Part shown: positions 11,606 through 23,237 of the stretch, one piece after another
Numbering within the stretch: the first letter of the stretch is position 1
Layout: each line of letters begins with the position of its first letter
From: Adiantum capillus-veneris
Lineage: Eukaryota > Streptophyta > Polypodiopsida > Polypodiales > Pteridaceae
Length of the DNA: 64,000 nt
Reading direction: 5' to 3'
Assembly: GCA_014529385.2 (NCBI GenBank)
Contig: CM043955.1
Span: 141,948,640 to 142,012,639 of the forward strand
Position numbers and translations under genes: made by a program
Notes under the pieces: generated by a model
The model's database searches: none
What the model saw: only the letters and a program-made list of their open reading frames with translations
What the model was told of the DNA's origin: nothing

Positions 11606-11721
11606 GTATAAATGATAATAGTTTGATAACTTTACATTTGCGGGACATTTGCTTTGAATTTTTAGCCACATTATGTAATTGCATTGTTTCATTCACTCTA
11701 ACCTTTTAAATGCTCTTGAAG
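11606..11721 (+). other. Predicted GT-AG intron in the transposase-like gene
   Basis: The donor GTATAAAT follows the codon for the His of FSEH, and the acceptor is CTTGAAG before VAILIHISYRH. Removing it joins two segments in the same phase, and the 116-bp intron is AT-rich. Splicing is inferred. Confidence 0.55.
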
Positions 11722-13139
11722 GTGGCAATCCTCATCCATATATCTTATCGTCATGCAGAGGTGGCAATTGATGGAGTGGAGAGCTTTGAGGACTTACAAG
11801 TGATCATATGTGAGTACCATTTCTACATCAGTGATGATCGCTCACACAATGTGCAGTTTGTGCAACATTATTTCCAGCAACATGATAGATTCCTTCGTGA
11901 GTGCCACATCTCATTCTCTTCTCGTTATATTTGGTCGGATGGTTGTGATGCGCAATTCAAAAGCGCACGTCAATTCTTTTGGTTTTACAGATGGCAACAA
12001 AGTAGTGGCATACCTTGCATTTAGAGCTTCTTTGAGTCAGGGCTTGGAAAGGGAGAGCACGTCGATGTAGGTGCTTGTGTACAGCGCACTCTTCGGCAAT
12101 ATCAACCTTGACGTGACAGTGACCAATTAAGAGATGCTAGACAGATTGTGGAGTGGTACACACAACACATGGCACATGACTTATCTTCAGGCAGTGGATG
12201 CTCACTGAGGAGGTTCTTTTGGTGTGTGGATAGCCAGGATATTGATCTCACTAGCTGGATTGTAACACAGTAGCAGGTACGCTCCAGTTGCACATCATTC
12301 GTAGCACCACATCTAGGGATCCCACTATCTTTACTAGGCACCACTCATGCTTTTGCGATGCCTGCGTACATGGTGACTGGGCAGATTGCACCATGAAAAA
12401 GTGGGCTGATAGGTGGACACTACAACCTCTCTCACCATCACAAGGTATGACCACATCAAGTAGCTCCATTGATAGCCAGGCCACACAATTCTCAGATGAT
12501 GCCGATACTCTCATAGATTGCTTGGCAGAGAGAGATGATTTTGCAGTTATTGTTCAAGAGGGAAATGCAAAGGGAGTTGAGTATTATATTCTTAGGTGCA
12601 CCAAGGCAAAGTAAGTCCTTCAGGAATCCACTATGGATGATTATGGTGAGGCATATGATGCACATAGTATGGTTGTTTCAGGGCACTATTTTCAGCAGGT
12701 CCATAGACGTGGGCACTACATCCATTTTGTACAGTATGAGTGGCCAAAGGTGGACATACACTACTCCCATCTTGTCCTTGTTGTGAAGCTAAGGCTAGAG
12801 AGGATTTTTAGTAAGAAGAAAGAGAGAACGCCTTGTTAGCATTTGGGTCTGGATGAACACGAGAGCATCATGGAGACAGTCCGTAGTTGTAGATATTGTA
12901 GATGATATTGAAGTTGCTTCTGTAGATGATAGTTGTGATGATGAGTGTTAGTGATGACCCCTACATACATGTTATTTACCATTCCACCTTTTTGGCCCTT
13001 TCAGTCATTTCTATTCTTGTATGCTCTGCTTCATTGATATTCTATATTATGGTGTTGTACTTTCTCTTGTTCATGGATGTTCATTTTTGAACTGACCATT
13101 CATAAGTTGTTATTTTGGTTTACCATTCATATAATTTTA

Positions 13140-16100
13140 TTAAAGATTGACGGTCTTACGTTGACGTCTTACCGTAGACCGTCAAGACGGATTGCAATGC
13201 CCATGAAACTTTGCAAAGGTGGGGATTTAGGTGCTTTCCCTACCCTTGCAAAGTTTCATGGCCATCCAAAATCTGTCATGTAGGTCTAGGGTGGCACTTG
13301 TGCCAATTTTTTCGTTTTCGGCTTTATTAAGGGCCCAATGGTAAAAAAACTGGCGGTTGTGCCACTGTAGACCGTTGAGACGGATTGCGATACCCATGAA
13401 ACTTTGCACGGGTGAGGATTTAGGTGCTTTCCTCACCCCTGCAAAGTTTCATGGCCATCCGTTCCTGTCTCGACAGCCTACGATGGCACAATCGCCAATT
13501 TTTTCGTTTGGCTTTGCTAAGGACCCAATGGTCAAAAACTGGCGATTGTGCCACTGTAGCCCGTTGAAACAGATTTCGATGGCCATGAAACTTTGTAGGG
13601 GTGAGGATTTTGGTGCTTTCCTTGCTCTTTCAAAGTTTCATGGCCATTGCAATCTATTTCAATGGGCTACAATGGCATAATTGCTAATTTTTTTGTTTTG
13701 GTTTTGCTAAGGACCCAATGGAAAAAAACAGGCGATTGTGCCACCGTAGACCGTTGAGACGGATTGCGATGCCCATGACACTTTGTAGGGGTAGGTATTA
13801 AGGTTCTTTCCCTCCCTCTGCAAAGTTTCATGGCCATCTGCTCCCATCTCAACGGTCTACCGTGGCACAATCGCCAATTTTTGCATCTTGACTTTGCTAA
13901 GGGCCCAACAGGGTCAAAAACTGGCGATTGTGCCACTGTAGCGCATCAAAACAAATTGCGATGGCCATGAAAATTTGTAGACGTGGGAATTTAGGTTCTT
14001 TGCCTGCCCTTCCAAAGTTTCATGGACATTGCAATTTGTTTCGACGGGCTACAGTGGCACAATCACCAATTTTTTCGTTTTGGCTTCGCTAAGGGCCCAA
14101 TGGAAAAAAACAGGCGATTGTGCCACCATAGACCATTGAAATAGATTGTGATGGCCATGAAACTTTGTAGGGGCAAGGATTTAGGTGCTTTCCATGCCCC
14201 TGCAAAATTTCCAGGTCATCGCAATCTATCTTGACGGTTTACGGTGGCACAATCGCCAATTTATTTGTTTTGGCTTTGCTAAGAGCCCAATGGTTAAAAA
14301 CCGGTGAGTGTGCCACTGTAGCCCGTCGAAACAAATTGCGATGGCCATGAAAATTTTAAGGGAGGGGATTTACGTGCTTTCCATGTCGCTACAAGGTTCA
14401 TGGTCATCACAATCTGTTTCGACGGGCTACGGTGGCACAATCGCCAATTTGTTCATTTTGGCTTCGCTAAGGGCCCAATGGAAAAAAGCAGGCAATTGTG
14501 CCACCGTAGACCATTGAAATAGATTATGATTGCCATGAAACTTTGCACGGGTGGAGATTTAGCTGCTTTTTGTGCCCCTTTAAAGTTTATTGGCCATCGC
14601 AATCTATTTCAACGGGCTACAGTGGCATAATCCCCAATTTTTTTGTTTTGGTTGCGCTAAGGGCCCAATGGAAAGAAACAGGTGATCGTGCCACCGTAAA
14701 CCGTCGAGACGGATTGTGATGCCCATAAAACCTTGCAAGGGTGGGTATTTAGGTGCTTTCCCCACCCCTGCAAAGTTTCATGGCCATCCACAATATGTCT
14801 CGATGGTCTACGGTGGCACAATCGCCAATTTTTTCGTTTTGGTTTCGCTAAGGGCCCAATGGTAAAAAAACACGCGTTTGTGTCACCGTAGATTATCGAG
14901 ACGGATTACGATGCCCATGAAACTTTTCAAGGGCACAAACTTAGGTGCTTTCCCTACCTCTGCAATGTTTCATGGCCATCCGTTGTCGTCTCGACGGTCT
15001 ACTGTGGCACAAACGCCAATTTTTTTGTTTTGGCTTCGCTAAGGGCCCAATGGTAAAAAACTGGCGATTGTGCTGCCGTAGACCGACAAGACAAATTGCG
15101 ATGCCCATGAAACTTTGCAAGGACAGGGAATTAGGTGTTTTCCCCACTCATGTAAAGTTTTATGGCCATCCGCTCCCGTCTCATCGGTCTAGGGTAGCGT
15201 AATCGCAAGTTTTTTTGTTTTGGCTTTGCTAAGGGCCCAATGGTTAAAAATTGGCGATTGTGCCACCGTAGCCCGTCGAAAAAGATTTTGATGGCCATGA
15301 AACTTTGTAGGGATAGGGATTTAGGTGCTTTTCCCACCCTTGCAAAATTTCATGGCCGTCCGCTCCCGTCTTGTCGATCTAAGATGGCACAATCGCCAAT
15401 TTTTTTGTTTTGGCTTTGCTAAGGGCCCAATGGTAAAAAAACAGGCGATTGTGCCACCGTAGATCGTCCAAACAAGTTGTGATGGCCATGAAAATTTGTA
15501 GGGGTAGGGATCTAGGTGTTTTCCCTGCCTCTGCAAAGTATCATGGCCATTGCAACCTGTTTCGGCGGGCTACGATGGCACAATCGCCAATTTTTTGGTT
15601 TTGGCTGCACTAAGGGCCCAATGGAAAAAAACAGGAGATTGTGCCACTGTAGACCGTCGAAACAAACTGCGATGCCCATGAAACTTTGTGGGGGTGGAGA
15701 TTTAGGTGATTTTCCCATCCTTGTAAAATTTCATGGCCATCCGCAATGTGTCTCGATGGTCTACGGTGGCACAATCGCCAATTTTTTTGTTTTGGCTTTG
15801 CTAAGGGCCATATGATTAAAAAAAAGGCGATTGTGCCATTGTAGACCGTCAAGACAAATTGTGATGCCCATGAACTTTGCAGGGGTAGGGATTAAGGTGC
15901 TTTCCATACACTTGCAATGTTTCATGGCCATCCGCTGCCGTCTCAACGGTTTACAGTGGCACAAATGACAATTTTTTGGTTTTGGCTTCGTTAAGGACCC
16001 AATGGTGAAAAACTGGTGATTGTGCCACCGTAGACTGTCGAGACGGATTGTGATGCCCATGAAACTTTGCAGGGGCAAGGATTTAGGTTCTTTTCCCACT

Positions 16101-18455
16101 TGTACAAAGTTTCATGGCCATCCGCTACCGTCTCGTCGGTCTAGGATGGCACAATCGCAAGTGTTTTGGTTTTGGCTTCGCTAAGGGCCCAATGGTAAAA
16201 AACTGGCGATTGTGCCACTGTAGCCCGTCGAAACAGATTGCGATGGCCATGAAACTTTGCACGGGTGGGGATTTAGGTGTTGTTTTCACCCTTGCAAAGT
16301 TTCATGGCCATTCGCTCCCATCTTGTCGGTTTAGGGTGGCACAATCGCCAATTTTTTCGTTTTGGCTTTGCTAACGGTCCAATTGTAAAAAACAGGCAAT
16401 TGTACCACCGTAGACCGTTGAGACTGATTACGATGTCCGTGAAACCTTGCATGGGTAGAGATTTAGGTGATTCCTCTACCCCTACAAAGTTTCATGGCCA
16501 TCCGCTCCCTTCTCGTCGGTCTAGGGTGGCATAATCGCTAATTTTTCTGTTTGGTTTTGCCAAGGGCCTAATGGAAAAAAATAAGTGATTGTGCCATCGT
16601 AGACCAGTGAAGCAGATTGGGATGGTGATAAAACTTTCTAGGGGTGGGGATTTATGTGCTTCCCTGCCCTTGCAAAGTTTCATGACCATCGCAATTTGTT
16701 TCGATGGGCTACGGTGGCACAATCGCCAAATTTTTTGTTTTGGCTTCGGTAAGGGCTCAATGGAAAAAAATAGACGATTGTGCCACCGTCGAGACGGATT
16801 GCGATGCCCATGAAACTTCGCAAGGACAAAGATTTAGGTGCTTTCCCCACCCTTGCAAAGTTTTATGGCCATCCTCTCCCGTCTCAACGGTCTACGGTGG
16901 CACAATTGTCAATTTTTTTGTTTTGGCTTTGCTAAGGGTCCGATGGTCAAAAACTGGCGATTGTGCCACTGTAGCCCGTCGAAACAAAGTGCAATGGGCA
17001 TGAAACTTTGTAGGGGCAAGTACTTAGGTGCTTTCCCTAAAATTGCAAAGTTTTATGGCCATCCACTCTCGTCTCCTCCGTCAAGGGTGGCACAATCGCC
17101 AATTTTTCTCGTTTTGGCTTCTCTAAGGACCCAATGGACAAAAACAAGCGATTGTGCCACCATAGACCGTCGAAACAGATTGCGATGGCCATGAAAATTT
17201 GCACCGTTAGAGATTTAGGTGCTTTCCCTGCCCCTGCAAAGTTTCATGGCTATCGCAGTTTGCTTCGACGAGCTACGGTGGCACAATTGCCAATTTTTCC
17301 GTTTTGGCTTTGCTAAGGGCTCAATGGAAAAAAACTGGCGATTGTGCCATCGTAGACTATCAAGACGGATTGGGATGCCCATGAAACTTTACAGGGGTTT
17401 GGATTTAGGTGCTTTCCCCACCCTTGCAAATTTCATGGCCATCCGCTCCCGTCTCGACGGTCTATGGTGGCACAATCGCCAATTTTTTCGTTCTGGCTTT
17501 GCTAAGGACCCAATGGTCAAAAACTGGTGATTGTGCCACCATAGACCGTTGAAATAGATTAAGATGGTGATGAAACTTTGCAAGGGCGGGGATTTTGGTG
17601 CTTTTCCTACCCTTGCAAAGTTTCATGGCCATTGCAATCTGTTTCGACGGGCTACAGTGGCACAATCGCTAATTTTTCCGTTTTGGCTTCGTTAAGGATC
17701 CAATGGTAAAAAACTGGTGATTGTGCCACCGTAGCCCGTCAAGACGGATTGCGATGGCCATGAAACATTTTAGGAGTGCAAATTTAAGTGCTTTCACCAT
17801 CTCTGCAAAGTTTCATGGCCATCCGCTCCCGTCGCGACTGTCTACGGTGGCACAATCACCAATTTTTTCGTTTTGGCTTTGCTAAGGGCCCAATGGTAAA
17901 AAACTGGTGATTGTGCCACCGTAGACCATCGAGACGGATTGCGATGCCCATGAGGACGGGGATTTAGGTGCTTTCTCCACCCTTGCAAAGTTTCATGGCC
18001 ATCCGCTCCCGTATCGACGGTCTACGGTGGCACACTCGTCATTTTTTTGTTTTGGCTTCACTAAGGGCCTAATGGTAAAAAACAGGTGATTGTGCCACCG
18101 TAGACCGTCAAGACGGATTGCGATACCCATGAAACTTTGCAGGGGTAGGTATCTAGGTGTTTTCCCTGCCCTTGTAATGTTTCATGGCCATCCGTTGCCG
18201 TCTCGACGATCTACGATGACACAATCACCAATTTTTTTGTTTTCGCTTCACTAAGGGCCCAATGGTAAAAAAGTGGCGATTGTGCCACCGTAGACCATCG
18301 AGACGGATTGCGATGCCCATGAAACTTTTCAAGGGTGGAGATTTAGGTGTCTTTTTCCACCCTTGCAAAGCTTCATGGCCATCCGTTCCCGTCTCTCGTC
18401 GGTCTAGGGTGGCACAATTGCAATTTTTTTGTTTTGGCTTCGCTAAGGGCCCATT
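13140..18455. repeat. Tandem array of about 28 self-complementary units, about 190 bp each
   Basis: The spacer word around AAGGGCCCAATGG recurs 28 times between 13330 and 18447, a mean period of 189.5 bp. Each unit is itself an inverted repeat. GATTGTGCCACCGTAG... on the left pairs with ...CTACGGTGGCACAATC on the right, and CCATGAAACTTTGC pairs with GCAAAGTTTCATGG. GGTGGGGA pairs with TCCCCACC around a short TTTAGGTGCT loop. Two arm flavours alternate irregularly: a GACCGTCGAGACGG type and a GCCCGTCGAAACAGATTGCG type, the second pairing almost perfectly. One unit near 17950 lost about 10 bp of its left arm. Many short frames here repeat the same peptide on both strands and are not genes. The array lies between two convergent genes. 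Confidence 0.95.
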
Positions 18456-18469
18456 GAGGATCTTACAAA

Positions 18470-19320
18470 GCTCTGGTACAAGTAAAAACCCAAAACTATA
18501 ACAAGATTGACTATAATCATAAAGACAAATTTACAGAGGTTTGGTACAAATGGACTGCAATAAGTAAACATGGCAATTACAATCAACAAGACACATGGTA
18601 AAAAGGTTTGATACAAGTCAACTACAAAATTAAAACATGGCGACTACAATTACAAGGACATATGGTACAAAGGAAAAAATTAAAACATGGTGACTTGAAC
18701 AAGACGACTATAATCATAAACACCTTTGAGGGCAAAGTTTTGGTGCACCTATACATCGTACAAAAGTGTGGTACTTGTGAACTGCAGACACTAGAACATG
18801 ACGAGTACAATTATAATGACACATTTTGCAAAGGTAAAATTCCATAAAGCAAAGCATTGTAATTACAGGCATAAGAAGACATAGAACAAGGATGTGTTAC
18901 TATTGAATTGCAAGACCTAGAACATTTGTTGTCTTCAATCATAAGGACAAATTGTACAAAGATATTGTACAAGTGAACACCAAACACTATAGTGAGATGT
19001 TTATAATCATAAAGACAAAGTTTACAGAGGTTTGGTACAAATAGAGTGCAATAAGTAAACATGACATTTACGCTCAATGAGACACATTGCAAAAAGGTTT
19101 GATACAAGTGAACCACAAAGTTGAAACGCATAGAGTTTGGCACAAATCGACATCATACAAAAGTGTGGTACAATTGAACTGCAAACACCTTAACATGGCA
19201 ACTACAATCATAAAGACACATCATGTAACAACGAGGTGCAAATGGAGTGCATAAGATAGAACATGGTGACTACAACCATATAGAAAATGCAACAAATGCA
19301 AGAGAATATACAAGTAAATC
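18470..19320. repeat. Degenerate tandem array, period roughly 65-70 bp
   Basis: Words such as GGTTTGGTACAA, CTACAATCATAAAGACA and AACATGGCGACTA recur about a dozen times with drifting spacing. It starts where the 190-bp array stops (GGGCCCATTGAGG) and shares no sequence with it. Confidence 0.75.
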
Positions 19321-19339
19321 AATCTGAATTAGAGTCTGA

Positions 19340-21549
19340 AGCTACATGCTCTCTGTAGGGTGCGAGATGCACCCTAGCATGGGAGGCATGCACTACTCTC
19401 TATGCTATGGTGTGCTGACTGCCAAGTGTTGTATTCTGCCAGCACGGGCCTCAGCTACTGTTGAAGACTCACCAACCTCTGTCCGGGCCCTGTCATGCTA
19501 GAACTGAATCCTCGCAAGCGCCAGCTCCTGGTCGGCCAGTGTGCGACGTGCCTGTTGTCCCATCTCCCAAATCCATAAATCTGGATATTTTCGCGAGGTA
19601 AACTGTGAGCAAGTACCCTCCTCCACCGCTAGCAGCTCACCAACAAGTACTGGGTCAACAAAGTCAGTCTCTGGGGGGAAAGAAGCACCACTGAGTGGCC
19701 TCCTCAATGCTTTGTCTCTAGAACGCTCTATGAGTATGTCCCACTGTCGGAAGCGCTCCCGCTTGACCTCCTCTGCCTCTGTAATTGTTGGCCAAACTGC
19801 ATCCACTGACTTTGCCATCTGTATTGCCTCCTCCTCCGGCACCCCGTCCTCTAGTAGCATTGCCACAACTGCTTGTCTGTCTTCCTCTTCACTCGCCCCA
19901 AAGGGACGGCGAGTGACGAGGTCTACTTTCTGCGCTCGTGGTGGAAAAAGGTCATTGACCCCCCAATGGCGGTACAAGGCAGTACAAGGCGATCAGTATC
20001 TGTTGGTGGCACATCGGAGAGTCTGAACACATGCACATGCTATGGACGATGCAGTAGAGGTGGAAACGGTGGCCACAACCCAAAGCATAGAAGCCGTTGT
20101 TGTCAAATAGGTCAAGACAAATGCGGCACTTTGCATGGTTTCCCAGTGTGGCATGTACACCCATCGGAAGCTTGCGCCCGCCCAAACCCACATCAGGCAT
20201 GTAAGGGTAGAGTGGTATCGAGGGCTGAACTCTGTGTGTTTTGGGGGAGCGGCTCAGGTAAGCGTGCAGTCGTGTGAAGTGCTCCGCTCAGAAGTAAGCA
20301 ATGCGACGCTCAATGGTGGAGTCCCCCAAAGCCGCTCTAGTGTCTCTAAGTGCTTGCTCTAGCAAAAATCAACTTTCCAATTTTTTTTTGAAATTATAAA
20401 AACCATAGATGAGTGAATGTACCTGAGAAGCTGTAAAGGCAGTATTGGGCGCTAACTGGGTGGAAGGTCTGCTCAATGGAGGTGGCTCCTCTAGTGGTGT
20501 AGAGAAAGCAGCCTGATTGTGAAAAAACAAAAAATTCCACAATGATAAGAATAATAAATAACATTCATAATGAGAGAAAAGAAAACATTGGAAAGGTTAT
20601 GTATACCGTGGAAGAAGTAACATCAGTAGTATCGTCCTGTCCCTGTGGGCTATCAAGCGGTGTAGTACGTAACGGCACCTAGTATTAAAAAAAAAGTGTT
20701 AGCCACCGCTCTACCAATTAAATATTGGTGGGTGAAGACTATAAAAATGTACTGAGAAGGGCCTCCTGGCTATGCAAACCGCTCGACAAGGTCGTTGAGT
20801 GTGTCACCCACGGAACGGACCTCCCGTCCAAGCTGTGTGTTGAGGCCCTGTACTACGCTCCAAGGAACCATCGGCTCTACTCGACGTCGGTGAGTTGGAT
20901 GACCTGTGAACTCGGTCGTCTCGGGGAGCCTCTGATGCTGGTCCGGTCTACCAAAACCGTGACCCCCTCCTGGACTTCTGTCAAAGTAGTCCACGTCGAG
21001 CCCGAGGAAATACTCTACACAGAGCTGGAAAGCAAAGTAGGTAGGCACGCCCAAGTGGTGAGGCAAGGAATCATAGTATGTCACGTAACGTAGAAGGGCA
21101 TGCTCTCTCATGCCACGGTGTAGACAGTTCTCTATGGGAAAGGGTGCTCGTGCAACTATGTCTCCTTACCATGGACGAAACTGTTGCAAAGTGAGTGAGT
21201 GTATTGAAGGAAGGGCCTCCACCTGACGCCACGACAAACCTTCTCTCCGAACACGGTGTGTGAGTGCCCACTCTTGGAAGCAACTGCAGTTGTGCATCGT
21301 ACCGAACACTGCCGCGGTAGACTTCAAGGACGCTGCCGCTGACCTGGACTACTGCGAAGGCGCTCTACCCCATGAAACAACTCTGCCACCAAAGTATGTA
21401 TGTCTGCTAGAGAGGGTGTAGGAAGACGAGGTGCCGGTCCCTGCTTTGGTGGATGTGGCTGTTCTGAGGGAGCTAATTGCTTAGGGGGTGCAGGCTGCTG
21501 GGGGGGGGGGGGGGGGTCACGACCACCATGCTCTGACTGCTGCGACATG
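19340..21549 (-). pseudogene. Multi-exon gene with Pro-rich N-terminus and RING-like segment, frames broken
   Basis: Function unknown; a RING would suggest ubiquitin-ligase-type protein contact. The start ATG at 21549-21547 is followed by DPPPPPQQPAPPKQ. Exon 1 holds YVTYYDSLPHHLG and FAFQLCVEYFLGLDVDYF. GT-AG exons then fit at 21549-20753, 20678-20607 (72 bp), 20512-20423 (90 bp) and 20356-19340, the two middle ones whole codons long. The last exon has CRICLDLF, GCGHRFHLYC and SPMC, a RING layout in which the seventh ligand is Ser rather than Cys. A frame change near 19985 leads to an acidic, charged tail (19977-19498). Breaks are a G tract at 21500, frame slips near 21300, a TAG just before the first donor, and a TGA near 20310. 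It converges on the 9.8-kb gene across the arrays. Confidence 0.5.
21500..21516. repeat. Poly-G tract inside a Pro-rich coding segment
   Basis: Seventeen G on the + strand encode the run of Pro in the minus-strand gene. Such tracts slip easily and could cause its frame changes. Confidence 0.9.
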
Positions 21550-21649
21550 GTGACTGCATTGAAAAAGGAAACATAATCAATATCAGGAAATGCAAAAGTG
21601 TGCAACAAAATTCTAACAGGTAAATAAGGTAACCCTTTCACTATTGTTG

Positions 21650-22004
21650 TGTGGAAATTGAATATCGGTCTTAAACCCCCATCGATAAATTTGGCCGTTC
21701 AACTGTATTTACGTCACAATCATTGTGTGCTAATATGCAAAAACCCAAGGGGTTTACATCTATCTAGGATGAGTTCTAAGCATAGCACAACCGATGGCTA
21801 GGAGCCAAAGACAAAGTAGTGTCCGTCAAAAGTCACGACTATGAGCACTCTTCAATCTCGGGTCCGCAAGATTAGATTGCATTTTCCTTTCAACCGATGA
21901 TGCAAGCGCATAGGATGCATATAGTACACCACCATCAGTCGTTGCATCAAGATCGGAGCAAAGAACTGTATGGCGCTGGTTGGTTTTTTTTTTGGGGGGG
22001 GGGG

Positions 22005-22056
<52 letters not shown>

Positions 22057-22160
22057 TCTATGTACTATGTAATAAGAGTTTCCATCTGCTCGAATAAATC
22101 CACTTAGATTTTTTTCCTTTGAATCACTTCCACTTTTACGAGGTTTTTCTTTAGCAATGT
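21650..22160. other. Unassigned sequence upstream of the minus-strand gene
   Basis: No coding signal. Contains a G run (21994-22007) running into a (GA)n tract (22008-22053). Confidence 0.5.
21994..22053. repeat. (G)14 followed by (AG)n microsatellite
   Basis: A pure G run passes directly into about 23 AG units. The same G-to-purine style recurs elsewhere in the window. Confidence 0.9.
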
Positions 22161-22613
22161 TGTTACGAGACTGGGCACCCTCCTATTGTAGTGGTTAGCT
22201 ACAATTGGGATAGTTGGGTGTAATGGTTAATTATGTGTTGTCTATTTATTTTAATAATTGAATTGATGATGATTTTGTAGAGTGGAATGCGGGGAGTTGA
22301 TGAAGAGGTGACGGCAATTGCTCTTGGCCATTTTATATTTGCACATTATCTTAGAACATCATTGCAATAAGCCACTATGGATCTATAAATAGTTGTAGTG
22401 GGAACTCCCCTTATGGATCATGCAAGAACTAATGAGCTTCACTCATTTGCAAAAGTAAAGTGGTTGTAAAACGAGGGGCCTCAATTTTTGGCACCTTAAA
22501 CTCAAAATAATATATTAAATACCAACTCCACAAGAGAGGTGCCGTGGATTTTGGGGCTAGATTTAGTCCTTTCTCTTGCAGATTCTCTTCTCTGCTCTCT
22601 TAAGCTATGGTTA
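22161..22613 (+). repeat. Truncated LTR copy 1 of element C
   Basis: Begins TGTTACGAGACTGGGCACCC and runs to GCTATGGTTATT, then jumps straight into the start of the next copy. It lacks the distal 160 bp or so, including the GT microsatellite. Confidence 0.85.
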
Positions 22614-23127
22614 TTTACGAGACTGGGAACCCTCCTATTGTAGTGGTTAGCTTCAATCGGGATAGCTGGGCGTAATGGTTAATTATGTGATGCCTATTTA
22701 TTTTACTAATTGAGTTGATGATGATTTTGTAGAGTGGAAAGCGTGGAGTTGATGAAGAGGCGATGGCAATTGCTCTTGGCCATTTTATATTTGCATAGTA
22801 TCTTAGAACATCATTGCAATAAGCTACTATGGCTCTGTAAATAGTTGTAGTGGGAACTCCCCTTATGGGTCATGCAAGAACTAATGATCTTCACTCATTT
22901 GCAAAAGTAAAGTGGTTGTAAAAAGAGGGGCCTCAATTTTTGGCACCTTAAACTCAAAATAATATATTAAATACCAACTCCATAAGAGAGGTGCCGTGGA
23001 GTTTGGGCCTAGATTTAGGCCTTTCTCTTGCAGATTCTCTTCTCTGCTCTCTTAAGCTATGGTTATTTGCTGTGTACTCTCTAATCTAGTCTCCATCTCT
23101 TACAAGCTTGTCTATGTCAATTCTATG

Positions 23128-23166
<39 letters not shown>

Positions 23167-23230
23167 TAGGTGAGTGTGTGTGCTTGGAAATTGGAAGAAG
23201 AGGTGGACAAGTTGATGGTGATTGCTTGGA
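22614..23230 (+). repeat. LTR copy 2 of element C
   Basis: Same sequence as the copies at 22161 and 24282. It has lost its first bases (starts TTACGAG) but includes the (GT)n tract at 23137-23164, and similarity with the third copy ends near GATTGCTTGGA. Confidence 0.85.
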
Positions 23231-23237
23231 TGGAGAA

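Larger units (their letters stand above)
9790..12840 (+). pseudogene. Decayed intron-containing transposase-like gene (uncharacterised family)
   Basis: The likely role is DNA transposition, inferred from motifs. In order: a basic N-terminus (9799-10015, KQDRQHKD and RRKARKCK); RRIGRKQY-like residues near 10845; a FQDAHPEIS block; a Cys cluster TCCCRYHV (11075-11098); EGKCDQCG (about 11238); VVDFVENY with Asp at 11537-11539; an ISDDRSH stretch; YIWSDGCDAQFKS with Asp at 11938-11940; FFESGLGKGEH with Glu at 12034-12036; and a late Cys motif HHSCFCDAC. The D...D...E spacing fits an RNase H-fold transposase. A clean GT-AG intron is supported at 11606-11721. Breaks include a frame change near 10755, in-frame stops near 10915 and 11355, and frame slips near 12020 and 12275. 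Similar proteins recur in fern and lycophyte genomes by my recollection only. Confidence 0.6.

Noticed and set aside
13140-18455. CRISPR-like regular repeats
   Set aside because: Units are 190 bp with no unique spacers, in a eukaryotic context without cas genes.
13077-18501. Many 60-118 codon frames repeating CHRRPSRRIAMPMKL-like peptides on both strands
   Set aside because: Produced by the tandem hairpin array; the same peptide on both strands reflects the inverted symmetry.
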